Assembly: GCF_014879975.1 (NCBI RefSeq) | Contig: NZ_CP062500.1 | Span: 1,054,001 to 1,118,000, forward strand | DNA: 64,000 nucleotides | Direction: 5' to 3' | Source of the DNA: Vibrio bathopelagicus | GTDB lineage: Bacteria > Pseudomonadota > Gammaproteobacteria > Enterobacterales > Vibrionaceae | Shown here: positions 27,475-36,632 of the stretch, piece after piece | Numbering within the stretch: position 1 is the stretch's first letter | Layout: the number at the start of each line of letters is the position of its first letter | Translations under genes and position numbers: made by a program | The notes under the pieces: generated by a model | Databases searched by the model: none | Seen by the model: the letters and a program-made list of their open reading frames with translations, nothing else | What the model was told of the DNA's origin: nothing

Positions 27475-28266
27475 ATGGAACAGAGTCAAATCAGCGAGTA
27501 TTTTTCAAGGATCGGCTTATCTCAACCAAGCGATACCACAATAGAGAGCCTAAAGGCGATCCATCAACACCAACACAGAAGTATCCCGTTTGAAAACTTT
27601 GATGTGGTTCAGGGGTTGCCGATTCAGCTTTCAGCAGACGCACTGCATGAGAAGCTAGTAGTAAATCAGCGAGGCGGTTATTGCCAAGAGTTAAATGGAC
27701 TGTTGTTGAACGTATTAAGCCACTTGGGCTTTGAAGCGAGAAGTTTACTTGGCCGTGTTCACTTAGCTGGTGAGCCTACAGGGCGTAGCCATCGCGTGAC
27801 CTTGGTAACGATTGAAGGCAAACAATGGCTGGTGGATGCGGGCTTTGGCACCTTTACCCCTCGAGCGCCGTTACTACTAGAAACCAACTTAGAACAGTCT
27901 AATGACTTACAAACCTTCCGTTTCATAGAAGACGAACTGTACGGCTTGCTATTGCAAATCAAGCAGAGTGAAGAGTGGATGAACGTCTACAGCCTAGACA
28001 TGACGTATGTGTGTGCCAACGACCTAGAGTCGAGCAACTTCTTTACCTCAAACAGTCCGAAATCGATTTTCACATCAAACTGTATTGCAGCGCTGCCGAT
28101 TGAAGGTGGGATTGTCACGCTACTTAACCAGAAAATTAAAATTAGCAAAAACGGCTCAACAGAAGAGTGGTTACTTGAAGACGAGCCTGCTTATTTTGCT
28201 GCATTACAAACGTACTTTGGTCTAGCGCCAAATGCGCCTTTTCAAACTTTAGAGAAATGTTTCTAA
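27475..28266 (+). CDS. Arylamine N-acetyltransferase
   Basis: A 263-residue cytoplasmic enzyme transferring acetyl from acetyl-CoA to arylamines and hydrazines. The Cys-His-Asp triad is visible: Cys70 in RGGYCQELNG, His106 in GRSHRVTLV and Asp121 in VDAGFG. The PFENFDV segment near residue 40 is also family-typical. ATG 27475 (MEQSQISEYF) gives the standard length; an upstream in-frame TTG at 27403 lies within the leader and is not needed. It begins about 100 bases downstream of the SoxR-type promoter and 19 bp before the FMN reductase gene. Confidence 0.9.
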   Translation: MEQSQISEYFSRIGLSQPSDTTIESLKAIHQHQHRSIPFENFDVVQGLPIQLSADALHEKLVVNQRGGYCQELNGLLLNVLSHLGFEARSLLGRVHLAGEPTGRSHRVTLVTIEGKQWLVDAGFGTFTPRAPLLLETNLEQSNDLQTFRFIEDELYGLLLQIKQSEEWMNVYSLDMTYVCANDLESSNFFTSNSPKSIFTSNCIAALPIEGGIVTLLNQKIKISKNGSTEEWLLEDEPAYFAALQTYFGLAPNAPFQTLEKCF

Positions 28267-28285
28267 CCAAATTCGAGGATCAACA

Positions 28286-28810
28286 ATGAAAGTATTAGCG
28301 ATTGGCGCGACCAACAGTAAAGCATCGATTAACCAACAATTAGCAGCGTACACCGCAAGCTTAGTCGAGGGCGCGCAAGTAGAGGTGCTGGATCTTAATG
28401 ATTTCGAGATGCCTATTTATAGTGAAGACAGAGAAAAAGAGTCCGGCGTTCATCAACACGCGCAGCGCTTTTTTAGCAAGATTGGTGAAGCTGACGCTGT
28501 GGTCATCTCCTTTGCAGAGTACAACGGCTCATACACCGCGGCCTTTAAGAATGTGTTTGATTGGACATCACGAATCGACATGAAAGTGTATCAAGGCAAG
28601 CCTGTAGTCATGCTTGCTACCTCTCCGGGCCCAGGTGGTGCGACTTCGGTGTTATCTTCTGCGGTTAACTCTGCGCCTTACTTCGATGCCGATGTAAAAG
28701 GCTCAATGTCAGTGCCAAGCTTCTACGATAACTTCAATATGGAAACTGGTGAGATGACCAACCTAGAGATGATCGACAATCTTAAGATGATTATGAAAAA
28801 GATCGGCTAA
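28286..28810 (+). CDS. NAD(P)H-dependent FMN reductase
   Basis: A 174-residue flavodoxin-fold reductase with GATNSKASINQQLAAY (FMN phosphate loop) and the family motif FAEYNGSYTAAFKNVFDW. Members reduce FMN, quinones or azo compounds with NAD(P)H. It is co-directional with nat, 19 bp apart, with an own GAGGA ribosome site. The pair therefore sits under a SoxR promoter, consistent with handling redox-cycling aromatic compounds. Confidence 0.88.
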   Translation: MKVLAIGATNSKASINQQLAAYTASLVEGAQVEVLDLNDFEMPIYSEDREKESGVHQHAQRFFSKIGEADAVVISFAEYNGSYTAAFKNVFDWTSRIDMKVYQGKPVVMLATSPGPGGATSVLSSAVNSAPYFDADVKGSMSVPSFYDNFNMETGEMTNLEMIDNLKMIMKKIG

Positions 28811-28822
28811 GTGGTTTTAGTA

Positions 28823-28858
28823 CATTCAGTTCATTCGGCTCATTCGGTTCATTCAGTG
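28823..28858. repeat. 9-bp tandem repeat (4 units)
   Basis: Four units of the form CATTC[AG]G[TC][TG] in the non-coding gap after the FMN reductase gene. Confidence 0.7.
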
Positions 28859-28880
28859 AGTGGGTAGATCTTAAAAGTAA

Positions 28881-28908
28881 AAGGCAGCCATAACGTAATG
28901 GCTGCCTT
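28881..28908. terminator. Bidirectional terminator
   Basis: Perfect 10-bp stem AAGGCAGCCA / TGGCTGCCTT with an 8-base loop between convergent genes. Confidence 0.8.
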
Positions 28909-28918
28909 AGGTGCTGTA

Positions 28919-29731
28919 TTAGTTTGATAACTCAGCGGCGGTATCAACGAAGATACCTTGAATGTCTTTCGCTTCACGTTCAGTTTGACCGCCATGTTTT
29001 AAGAATGCTGCAATGATGGCTGCTGTTTTTTGCTCTTTTGCACGCTCTAAGAAGTAACGCGGTTCTAGCTCTGCGCCCGCTTGCTCATCTTTGATTGAGG
29101 TTGCGATGATCTCTTTGTACATCACGATGTCACGCACTTCCAATTGGCTGATCACACCAAGTGTTGCCGCTAAGAAATCTTCAAGCTCTGCTTTCGGTAC
29201 GAACTGAGTGATGATATTGCGACTTTCAGCTTGTTGAGCCGTAAAATCGTTACCGAGCAACAATGCTTGCAGCGCTTTGTTTTTACCCATGCGTCTTGCA
29301 AACTGCACCGCGCCTTGACCACCGGTTGGGATGTTTACATGAATTTCTGGTTGTGCGAACGCTGAGTTTTCAGTGCCATAAGCAAGGTCACACGCCATCA
29401 CAAATTCATTGCCTCCACCACGAGCGACACCATCAACAATAGCCACAGAGACTTGTTTCATCGCTTTGATGTTTTCAATCATGTGGTTGAATTCGATTGA
29501 GCCAGCTTGCCCACCTTGGGTGCCGTTGATCACGTTTAGATCTAAATGAGCAAGGAAGAACTCAGCATGCCGTGATTTGAATACCACCACTTTAGTATCG
29601 CGGTCATCTTTTAGCGAAAGAACAAACTCATTGATTTCATTAATTAAATCGAAAGTTAATACGTTCGCTGGTGGATTGTTGATTGATACAGTAGCAATGC
29701 CATTTTGAGTAGAAATAGATAGTAATGCCAT
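28919..29731 (-). CDS. Enoyl-CoA hydratase/isomerase-family protein
   Basis: A 270-residue crotonase-fold protein. It has VSINNPPANVLTFDLINEI, an oxyanion-hole region (FFLAHLDL and GVARGGGNEFVMACDLAYG) and AQPEIHVNIPTGGQGAVQFARRMG. The usual catalytic Glu pair of enoyl-CoA hydratases is not clearly conserved, so the exact reaction on an acyl-CoA is uncertain. It diverges from the LysR gene with about 130 bp between them, a typical regulator-target arrangement. Confidence 0.8.
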   Translation of the reverse strand: MALLSISTQNGIATVSINNPPANVLTFDLINEINEFVLSLKDDRDTKVVVFKSRHAEFFLAHLDLNVINGTQGGQAGSIEFNHMIENIKAMKQVSVAIVDGVARGGGNEFVMACDLAYGTENSAFAQPEIHVNIPTGGQGAVQFARRMGKNKALQALLLGNDFTAQQAESRNIITQFVPKAELEDFLAATLGVISQLEVRDIVMYKEIIATSIKDEQAGAELEPRYFLERAKEQKTAAIIAAFLKHGGQTEREAKDIQGIFVDTAAELSN

Positions 29732-29861
29732 TTTAGTTTCCTCTAATAATTTGGGACTGAATGTTGTCTCCGTTATGTGCAGCTACTATAGATTTGTAAT
29801 AAGATGAGAAAAATAGTCATATTGGCACCTAATTGGTGCTTCAAATGCAACAAAGGGCGTT

Positions 29862-30821
29862 ATGGATACATCAAGTCGTTTATTATTGCTGTTGGAAGTG
29901 ATCGAACTAGGCTCATTCGTCAAAGTCGCTGAGCAGAGGAACGTTGACCGTTCTGTCATCTCTAAACAGATCAGTCGTCTTGAAGAAGAGCTCGATGTCC
30001 GACTGTTGAACAGAACCACTCGCTCTTTGTCGCTCACTGCCGCTGGCAACGAGATGGTCAACCAAGCCTATCAATTGCGAGCCTTGCTCAATGACACACA
30101 ACGCTTGGCACAGAACTACCATTCAGAGCCTAGAGGCCTGTTAAGAATTACGAGCTCTACCATGTTTGGTAGGCAGTATGTTCAGCAAGCCATATCAGTG
30201 TTCCAGAAACAGTATCCGGATGTCGATTTTGAATTGAGGCTCGAAGATCGCATCGTTGATATGGTCAAAGAAGGGTTCGATATTGGCTTTCGTATTGGTA
30301 AGCCCAAAAACTCTAGCTTAATCAGCCGCAAGATAGCGCGAAGCCGACTCTTGATTGTCGCGTCTCCTGAGTTCATCGATAGACATGGGGCAATTGACAC
30401 TATCGAAAAACTAGAGTCACTGCCTGCCACCATTTATGCCGCACCGGGGTTGGTGATCGACAAATTCTCTTACCGTGATGGAGAGGGCAATACACAGCAT
30501 TTTCAGCTCAACGCGACCTATAAGGTGAATGATGTGGAGATGATTCCGAAGAGCGCACTAACAGGTAATACTTTGGCGGTGGTTACGGCACAGATGATCA
30601 CTGATGAAGTATTAAAGGGCGAGTTAGTACCTATCATGACGCATTTGCCATTGGATGATTTTGGTACCTTCTATGCGGTTTATCCTCATCGAGACGCGCC
30701 GATAAAAACCAAGCTTTTCATCGACACTTTAAAATCGATAGTCGGGGAAGAACAGCCTGTTTGGGAGCAAGGTATTGCGGGCTTTGATGGGATGTATGGT
30801 AATCGCAGAATGAAATCATAA
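29862..30821 (+). CDS. LysR-family regulator
   Basis: A 319-residue regulator. The N-terminal winged helix spans about residues 3-62 (LLLEVIELGSFVKVAEQRNVDRSVISKQISRLEEELDVRLL), followed by a periplasmic-binding-like effector domain. The N-terminus resembles the CrgA-type subgroup. It is divergent from the crotonase-fold gene and probably controls it. Effector unknown. Confidence 0.87.
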   Translation: MDTSSRLLLLLEVIELGSFVKVAEQRNVDRSVISKQISRLEEELDVRLLNRTTRSLSLTAAGNEMVNQAYQLRALLNDTQRLAQNYHSEPRGLLRITSSTMFGRQYVQQAISVFQKQYPDVDFELRLEDRIVDMVKEGFDIGFRIGKPKNSSLISRKIARSRLLIVASPEFIDRHGAIDTIEKLESLPATIYAAPGLVIDKFSYRDGEGNTQHFQLNATYKVNDVEMIPKSALTGNTLAVVTAQMITDEVLKGELVPIMTHLPLDDFGTFYAVYPHRDAPIKTKLFIDTLKSIVGEEQPVWEQGIAGFDGMYGNRRMKS

Positions 30822-30962
30822 GCCGCTTATCACTGAGGTGATTGTATAACACTCAGTTGAATTTGTTACCTAAGCTCAAATTTAGATCTAAAGTTAAAGT
30901 GAACTCTATTGTTCTGTATATATTAGATAGTGCATTGGATACTCGAAAAGGGAAGTAAGGAC

Positions 30963-31403
30963 ATGAGAAACGTAGTGTATTTAACGATTGGTCAACTATC
31001 AGAGCGCAGTGGTGTTGCGCCTTCGGCTCTGCGTTTCTACGAAACCAAAGGACTGATCGCCTCTATCCGTACCAACGGTAATCAACGCCGTTATCAATCA
31101 GCGATGCTGAGACGAATTGCCCTTATTCAAGTTGCGCAGTCGATAGGCTTTACTCTTGAAGAGATCACGGAGGAGCTGTCTACCTTACCGATGAATCAGA
31201 CCGCGACTAAGCGGGATTGGGAACGAGTCGCTAAGAAGTGGCAAGGGCAACTCGACAGCAAGATGGCACAAATCCGTTCGTTACAAGAAAACCTGACAGG
31301 CTGTATTGGCTGTGGTTGTTTAAGTATGCAGAAGTGCCATTTATTAAACCCAGAAGATATTCTTCATGATCAAGGGCAGGGCGCACAGCGGATCGGTGAG
31401 TAG
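30963..31403 (+). CDS. soxR: Redox-sensitive transcriptional activator SoxR
   Basis: A 146-residue MerR-family regulator. The N-terminal helix-turn-helix reads LTIGQLSERSGVAPSALRFYETKGLI, a dimerisation helix follows, and the C-terminal [2Fe-2S] motif CIGCGCLSMQKC places cysteines at 114, 117, 119 and 125. It senses redox-cycling compounds through cluster oxidation. There is no divergent soxS. A perfect SoxR box instead lies 3.6 kb upstream before nat. ATG 30963 (ribosome site AGTAAGGA) is chosen over an upstream alternative start. Confidence 0.93.
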   Translation: MRNVVYLTIGQLSERSGVAPSALRFYETKGLIASIRTNGNQRRYQSAMLRRIALIQVAQSIGFTLEEITEELSTLPMNQTATKRDWERVAKKWQGQLDSKMAQIRSLQENLTGCIGCGCLSMQKCHLLNPEDILHDQGQGAQRIGE

Positions 31404-31420
31404 CCTCGATACCGCCTTGA

Positions 31421-32200
31421 TTATCGATTTTGACTCGTTAATAGGTCATCAAACCCAATACACTCAATTTGGTTGTCATCAAGCCACACTTTTAGCTTTG
31501 GGTCAGTAAGGAGTTGATATTCTTCTGCACGTTTATGACTGTAACTTGATAGTGACGTGAGTTGCTCACTGGCTGTTATAGAAGGGTGACACATCAACTC
31601 AACTACTCCTTTTGGCATGATGGCTTGATAGCTTAGTAGTAAGTCCTGGAGTTTTTCCAATGACACTCCGTCATCGAAAAATCGCATATCGAATGCATCA
31701 GGGGTTGGAACTTGGAGATGTTGTTGTCCTTCAATGATGTTATCGATACGACGAACGGGCAACCCGAGTTGATTGGCAAAATGTGTAAAAGCTTCTTTCA
31801 AGGGTTTAAACACCCCACTAAAGTGATGGCTGTCGATGTGGTTTATTGTTAATCCAGCATCTAGAGTCGCTTGATACTGTGCCTTAAGCTCTAGTGTCAC
31901 TTCGTTAGGGCAAACATCGGATTTGTTCATTAGCGTCGTTTTATCCCAAAACAAACCATTATCATCGACCAAGCTTGGAACTAACTCTGGGTCTGATAGC
32001 GGTTTTCCGGAAGTCACTGTAAAGTGCAAGCCAACCTCTGGGACTAAACCTTGGTGATAGAGCTCGATAGCATGTTGCGTTCCGGGTTGGTTCATCATGA
32101 TAGTGGTTGATTTAACTATCCCCGCTTTAAAGCAGTCGACGATGCCATGGTTCACGCTTTCAGTGAGGCCGAAATCATCGGCGTTGAGTATCAATTTCAT
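31421..32200 (-). CDS. chbG: Chitooligosaccharide deacetylase (YdjC/ChbG family)
   Basis: A 259-residue carbohydrate deacetylase. The metal-site motif is LILNADDFGLTESVNHGI (Asp-Asp), with later GLHFTVTSGKPL, HIDSHHFSG and a C-terminal MCHPS. ChbG removes one acetyl group from chitobiose or its phosphate, making it a substrate for the following GH4 enzyme. It lies 86 bp downstream of the GH4 gene on the same strand. Confidence 0.87.
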   Translation of the reverse strand: MKLILNADDFGLTESVNHGIVDCFKAGIVKSTTIMMNQPGTQHAIELYHQGLVPEVGLHFTVTSGKPLSDPELVPSLVDDNGLFWDKTTLMNKSDVCPNEVTLELKAQYQATLDAGLTINHIDSHHFSGVFKPLKEAFTHFANQLGLPVRRIDNIIEGQQHLQVPTPDAFDMRFFDDGVSLEKLQDLLLSYQAIMPKGVVELMCHPSITASEQLTSLSSYSHKRAEEYQLLTDPKLKVWLDDNQIECIGFDDLLTSQNR

Positions 32201-32286
32201 GATGACCTCTTATTAAAAAATTTGGATTCAATATCTGAATGAGCTCAGCTCTCACGGAGCTCATTAGCTGCTAACAAAGTGCCACA

Positions 32287-33615
32287 CTAAGCGAGTCGAT
32301 GAGCGAACGCAGGCATGAAGTCTAAGTTCTCGCGAATGGTTTCTAGCAAGGCCTCATCGATGTGCGAACCACTATCGACAATCGGGTTTAAGATCAGAGC
32401 TCGTTTTGCTAACGCTACATCACCTGACATCGCCGCTTGGACGGTGAGAGTTTCAAACTCTTTCATTTGCTGTATCAAGCGCAGCGTGTCGCTATCAAAA
32501 GGTTCAACGTTGAGTGGCAAGATTGCGCTGCTAGTGATCACCGAGCTCACTTCTACCGCACAGTCATCGGGTAATCCTTGAATCGCGCCATTGTTACGGG
32601 TGTTAACATGCATGATAGAACGTTTGTTATTGTGGATACTGCTCATCAGCTCACATGCTGCTTCAGAGTAGTATGCGCCTCCTCTCTCTTCTAATAATTG
32701 AGGTTTGGTATCCAGCATCGGATCTTTGTATATCTCTAGCAGTTGTTGTTCGACCTTTGCAACTAGGTCTGCACGATTGGTGCTATTTTCAGAAGCCACA
32801 AACTCTTTGTCTAAGATGTCTCGTGACTGATAGTAGTAACGTAAGTACGCACATGGCACTAAGTTCAGTGAGCGAATAAGCTCGCCGTCCCATTCGAATG
32901 GCGGGATGTTTTTTGGCATCATTTGATCGTTGCCACCAAGGAGTTGCTCGATGATCTCGCCCAGCTTATCTTGACCTTCATGGAGCACTTTACGAGCCCA
33001 CACTAGGTGGTTCAAGCCCGCAATTTGTATCGTAATATCTTCACGTTTTGCGCCAAGCATTTTGGCTGCACCAAGCTCCATGTTGACTGGAACGTTACAC
33101 AGACCAACGGTTTTAATCGACGAGTGTTTAAGCAGAGCTTCGGTAACCATGCCTGATGGATTGGTGAAGTTGAGTAGCCATGCGTTCGGGCACAGTTCTT
33201 CCATCTCTTTTGCTATCTCGAGTGCAATTGGGATAGTTCTACATGCATTAGAGAAACCACCTAAGCCATTAGTTTCTTGGCCAATCATGCGATATTTTAA
33301 TGCGATTCGTTCGTCGCGTAGCCTGGCCTCCATTCTTCCAGCGCGAAACTGTGAGCAGACAAAATTCGCGTCTTTCAGGGCTGATTTTCGATCCGTGGTG
33401 AGGTGAACATTAATCTCACAGCCTGCTTTGTTTATCATTCGCTTAGTGAGGGCCGAGATTATCTCTGCTTTTTCCATTCCTGCTTCGATATCGACCAACC
33501 ACAGATCAGAGATAGGTAATTCGTGATGGCGCTTGAGTAGGCCTTCAACGAGCTCTGGGGTGTAACTTGATCCACCACCAATCACGGTTACTTTGAGTTT
33601 TTGATTCTGTTGCAT
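32287..33615 (-). CDS. chbF: GH4 family 6-phospho-beta-glucosidase (ChbF-like)
   Basis: A 442-residue NAD- and metal-dependent GH4 glycosidase. The Rossmann opening is KVTVIGGGSSYTPELVEGLL. The metal-binding Cys is in TVGLCNVPVNM, with INHL-type GLNHLVWARK and a conserved NFTNPSGMVTEAL. GH4 enzymes cleave phosphorylated disaccharides by a redox-elimination mechanism. Pairing with chbG supports chitobiose-phosphate as substrate, but no PTS genes are adjacent. The start at MQQNQKLKVT fits the fold; an ATG four codons upstream is possible. Confidence 0.87.
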   Translation of the reverse strand: MQQNQKLKVTVIGGGSSYTPELVEGLLKRHHELPISDLWLVDIEAGMEKAEIISALTKRMINKAGCEINVHLTTDRKSALKDANFVCSQFRAGRMEARLRDERIALKYRMIGQETNGLGGFSNACRTIPIALEIAKEMEELCPNAWLLNFTNPSGMVTEALLKHSSIKTVGLCNVPVNMELGAAKMLGAKREDITIQIAGLNHLVWARKVLHEGQDKLGEIIEQLLGGNDQMMPKNIPPFEWDGELIRSLNLVPCAYLRYYYQSRDILDKEFVASENSTNRADLVAKVEQQLLEIYKDPMLDTKPQLLEERGGAYYSEAACELMSSIHNNKRSIMHVNTRNNGAIQGLPDDCAVEVSSVITSSAILPLNVEPFDSDTLRLIQQMKEFETLTVQAAMSGDVALAKRALILNPIVDSGSHIDEALLETIRENLDFMPAFAHRLA

Positions 33616-33719
33616 GCTGTTCACCATTTAATGTTGTAGATTACTTGGTTTAATTTATATGATGGTCACATACACTGACAAACCAGTTATGACGACTTAT
33701 GAATTAGTGAGGTTAATCC

Positions 33720-34604
33720 ATGGGGCTATTCGAAAACCGCCAACAAACGCTGTCACTGCTGCACACCTTTAGTGTTTCGGCCAAGCATCTAAGCTTTACG
33801 CTTGCAGCCGATGAGTTGTGTTTGACTCAAGGTGGGGTAAGCCATCGCATCAAAAAATTGGAACAACAACTGAAGTTCAACCTGTTTGTGCGTAAGACAA
33901 GAAAGCTAGAACTAACTCCAGAGGGACAGCGAGTTTTATCCATGTTGAATGTCTCATTTGAGTCAATTTTTTCTGAACTGATGGACATTCAAACCGGTGG
34001 ACTAAGTGGTGAGTTGTACATCGCGACATCGCCTTATTTTGCATCATCTTGGCTAATGCCGCGCTTGCCAGAATTCAGACGATTGTATCCAAATCTAAGC
34101 ATTAAACTGCAAACGAAACAGAACCAATCCGACTTCCAGTTTGAACCTTATGATGTGGCAATTTTCTATAGCGAAGGCCACTATCCCAATCACTACAGCG
34201 AGCGGTTGTTTAATGGGATAAGAACACCGGTGTGCAGCCCTGAATACGCGAATAAATTTAGTTTGGAAAAGGGTATTAAGTATTTAGATGGTGTTCAATT
34301 CATCCATAGTGGAGACATTACAGCTTGGCAGCGCTGGTTGTGTGAAGCTCAGAGTGATGTCGATTGCACTTTGCAGTGTGACTATTACAGCGATAACCGC
34401 TTGGCGATGGATGCTGCGATATTATCGATGGGGCTAGCATTAGGGCGGTTAGAGTTCATGAAACCGCAGATTGAACAAGGCTTGCTAGTCGCGCCTTTTA
34501 TGAGCATTGAATCGGGCAAAGGGTATGACTTAGTGTGTCCTAAAGGGATGGAGCAACGAACTAAGTTTCAGGTGTTTACTCAATGGGTTAAGCAACAGTT
34601 GTGA
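33720..34604 (+). CDS. LysR-family regulator, GcvA-like
   Basis: A 294-residue LysR regulator with N-terminal helix-turn-helix (SAKHLSFTLAADELCLTQGGVSHRIKKLEQQLKFNLFVR) of the GcvA/AmpR subgroup and a C-terminal effector domain. Divergent from the GH4-chbG pair with about 90 bp between, so probably its regulator. This differs from E. coli, where chb genes are controlled by AraC-type ChbR. Confidence 0.87.
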   Translation: MGLFENRQQTLSLLHTFSVSAKHLSFTLAADELCLTQGGVSHRIKKLEQQLKFNLFVRKTRKLELTPEGQRVLSMLNVSFESIFSELMDIQTGGLSGELYIATSPYFASSWLMPRLPEFRRLYPNLSIKLQTKQNQSDFQFEPYDVAIFYSEGHYPNHYSERLFNGIRTPVCSPEYANKFSLEKGIKYLDGVQFIHSGDITAWQRWLCEAQSDVDCTLQCDYYSDNRLAMDAAILSMGLALGRLEFMKPQIEQGLLVAPFMSIESGKGYDLVCPKGMEQRTKFQVFTQWVKQQL

Positions 34605-34680
34605 CCGAATAGCGTGCCTAGACAAACGCAAATTATAGGTCTAGTTTAGGGTGTTCTTTCAATAAAAGAAGAGGTTAGTT

Positions 34681-35061
34681 ATGTTCAGCCATGTATTTCT
34701 CGGTACTGAAAATATTGAACGCGCAAAGTCTTTCTACGACTCTATTATGACGGTGCTTGGTTATTGCGAAGGCTCTGTGGATCCTAAAGGACGTTGTGTT
34801 TACGTCACTCAAACGGGTGTATTGGGTTTAACGAAACCGATTGATGGTCAGCCTGCTACTCATGGTAATGGTATGACTGTGGGTTTTCTAGCGAGCTCAC
34901 CAGACGCTGTCGATGAATGGCATCGTATCGGAATAGAGAATGGAGGCACAAGCATTGAGAATGGGCCGGGTATGAGAGGGACCGATGAGCGGCCACTTTA
35001 CATGGCTTACCTGCGAGACCCTGATGGAAACAAGATCTGTGCAACTCACTTTATGCCATAG
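34681..35061 (+). CDS. VOC-family (glyoxalase-like) protein
   Basis: A 126-residue vicinal-oxygen-chelate protein with two beta-alpha-beta-beta-beta modules. It opens MFSHVFLGTENIERAKSFYDSIM and closes YLRDPDGNKICATHF, where the metal-binding His and Glu positions of glyoxalases are only partly kept. Activity unknown. Confidence 0.83.
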   Translation: MFSHVFLGTENIERAKSFYDSIMTVLGYCEGSVDPKGRCVYVTQTGVLGLTKPIDGQPATHGNGMTVGFLASSPDAVDEWHRIGIENGGTSIENGPGMRGTDERPLYMAYLRDPDGNKICATHFMP

Positions 35062-35183
35062 TTCATTTTATGCCATAGTGGCGTATAATTAGGGAGTGTT
35101 GATTGTTCAGAGTTAGCTAATGGCAACTCTTGAGCTTTCTCATTATTCGAAGGATTGACGGATTATTGCAAAGGACCTGCTAG

Positions 35184-35603
35184 ATGACACCGAATGAACT
35201 GTTTTATGAGAGCTTTGAGCGTTGCCGGATTGACCAAGAATTCTTGGAGAGTTTTCTAGCGGATTTCTGCAAACATAACCCTAGATTTTCGGAGAGATTC
35301 GAAAGTATAGGCTTAGAACAACAAACCAAGATGCTCAAGGCCTCGATCATTCTTATTTATAACTCTTCTGGCCTGCCAAGTGTGCGGAACTCCGTTAAGA
35401 GGCTGGGTAAAAGGCATAAAGACTTAGGGTTGGATATTTCAGAGCAAGAACTTAACGAGTGGTTTAATTCTTTGCTTAATACGGTTAAGAAGTATGACCC
35501 ACTTTATGACGCTCGAGTTGAGCAAGCTTGGGCTGAAACCCTCGCTGCGGGCCTGAATATTATGAAGAAAGAATGCGTGGTTCCAAGCTCTGTGAATAAC
35601 TAG
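35184..35603 (+). CDS. Globin-like protein
   Basis: A 139-residue, all-helical protein resembling single-domain bacterial globins, with an N-terminal SFERCRIDQEFLESFLADFCKHNPRFSERF helix pair and a central GKRHKDLGLDISEQELNEWFNSLL. The His of KRHKDLG is a candidate proximal ligand. Haem binding is inferred from the family, not proven. Confidence 0.72.
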   Translation: MTPNELFYESFERCRIDQEFLESFLADFCKHNPRFSERFESIGLEQQTKMLKASIILIYNSSGLPSVRNSVKRLGKRHKDLGLDISEQELNEWFNSLLNTVKKYDPLYDARVEQAWAETLAAGLNIMKKECVVPSSVNN

Positions 35604-35681
35604 ATCGTTGATTCTGCGATTCTCAGTTTTGCTTGTTCGTTATTTAAAGCGGGCAATAGCGTCTGAAAGGATGACATTGTA

Positions 35682-35710
35682 AGGTAAGCCTAACGATATC
35701 AGGCTTACCT
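35682..35710. terminator. Bidirectional terminator
   Basis: Perfect 10-bp stem AGGTAAGCCT / AGGCTTACCT between the convergent globin and outer-membrane protein genes. Confidence 0.8.
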
Positions 35711-35722
35711 CTTATTATTTGA

Positions 35723-36493
35723 CTAAAAATGAGCGGCCCAACCAATCAAGAAACCTTGTGATGCCGTATCGTACTCAAAAGTGCCTTTGTTTTCGTAATC
35801 AACCCAAGTCGATTTGTATGCGATGTTTAAATCAGACCAACTGTTTATCTGGTATCGAACTCCAGTCAATAGAGATGAGGTAAAGTCGGTATCACTGCCA
35901 AGCCCTGCATCAATAGTTGTGTGAAACTTCCAATCCTTATTGATCTGCGTTATCCATCTCACACCTATTTGATAGTCTATCCAATCTTCATCAAGTGATC
36001 GGTCGACACTTAGACTACCGCCTGAACCGTAAAGCTTGGCATCAATGTCGTTATCCCACCAACGAAGTCCAAATAGATAGTCAATCGTGCCAAAATCGTA
36101 TTGGTAGCGCTTAAAACCTTTTATATCTAAAACACCTTGTCGGATATCAAGATTGCCTTTCAATATCTCTAGGTTGGCATCTAACACCGAGTTTGTTTTT
36201 CCACTTAGCTTCATGAAGCTGTAGTCAATGTAATAGCCCCACTGATTGTTATAGATACCCTCTAAACGCACCATAGCGGTCATATCAAGGTGATCCATGA
36301 TGAATGAAGGATCAACATCGACATCTGCTGACAAGTCACCAATGGTGCTGTCTCCACGAATATTGAGTGCGAGTGCGTAGATTTCGAAGCTATGCTGCCA
36401 CTTTTTTGTATCCTCTTGTGCGCTTGCTTCTTGCGCATTTACGGTTGAACTAGCAGCCAGTGCTGATGCGAGTAGGTAACGCCATTTAGCCAT
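35723..36493 (-). CDS. Outer-membrane beta-barrel protein
   Basis: A 256-residue exported protein with a signal peptide ending VNAQ and alternating polar/hydrophobic strands typical of a small barrel. It ends in an aromatic residue (LIGWAAHF), the C-terminal signal for BAM assembly. No specific family is recognised. It diverges from the DUF4345-sulfatase pair, with 139 bp between them. Confidence 0.72.
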   Translation of the reverse strand: MAKWRYLLASALAASSTVNAQEASAQEDTKKWQHSFEIYALALNIRGDSTIGDLSADVDVDPSFIMDHLDMTAMVRLEGIYNNQWGYYIDYSFMKLSGKTNSVLDANLEILKGNLDIRQGVLDIKGFKRYQYDFGTIDYLFGLRWWDNDIDAKLYGSGGSLSVDRSLDEDWIDYQIGVRWITQINKDWKFHTTIDAGLGSDTDFTSSLLTGVRYQINSWSDLNIAYKSTWVDYENKGTFEYDTASQGFLIGWAAHF

Positions 36494-36632
36494 GTTGATA
36501 TCCCTATCTTAGCTGTGAAACAGAACAACTGTGAATGCATACTCCCAGCGTTCACTTTTCACATATGCAACTTGTATATTGCTGATTGTAGACTATGTTT
36601 TTTGAAAAGAGCCAAATTCAAAGAGTTAAGAC

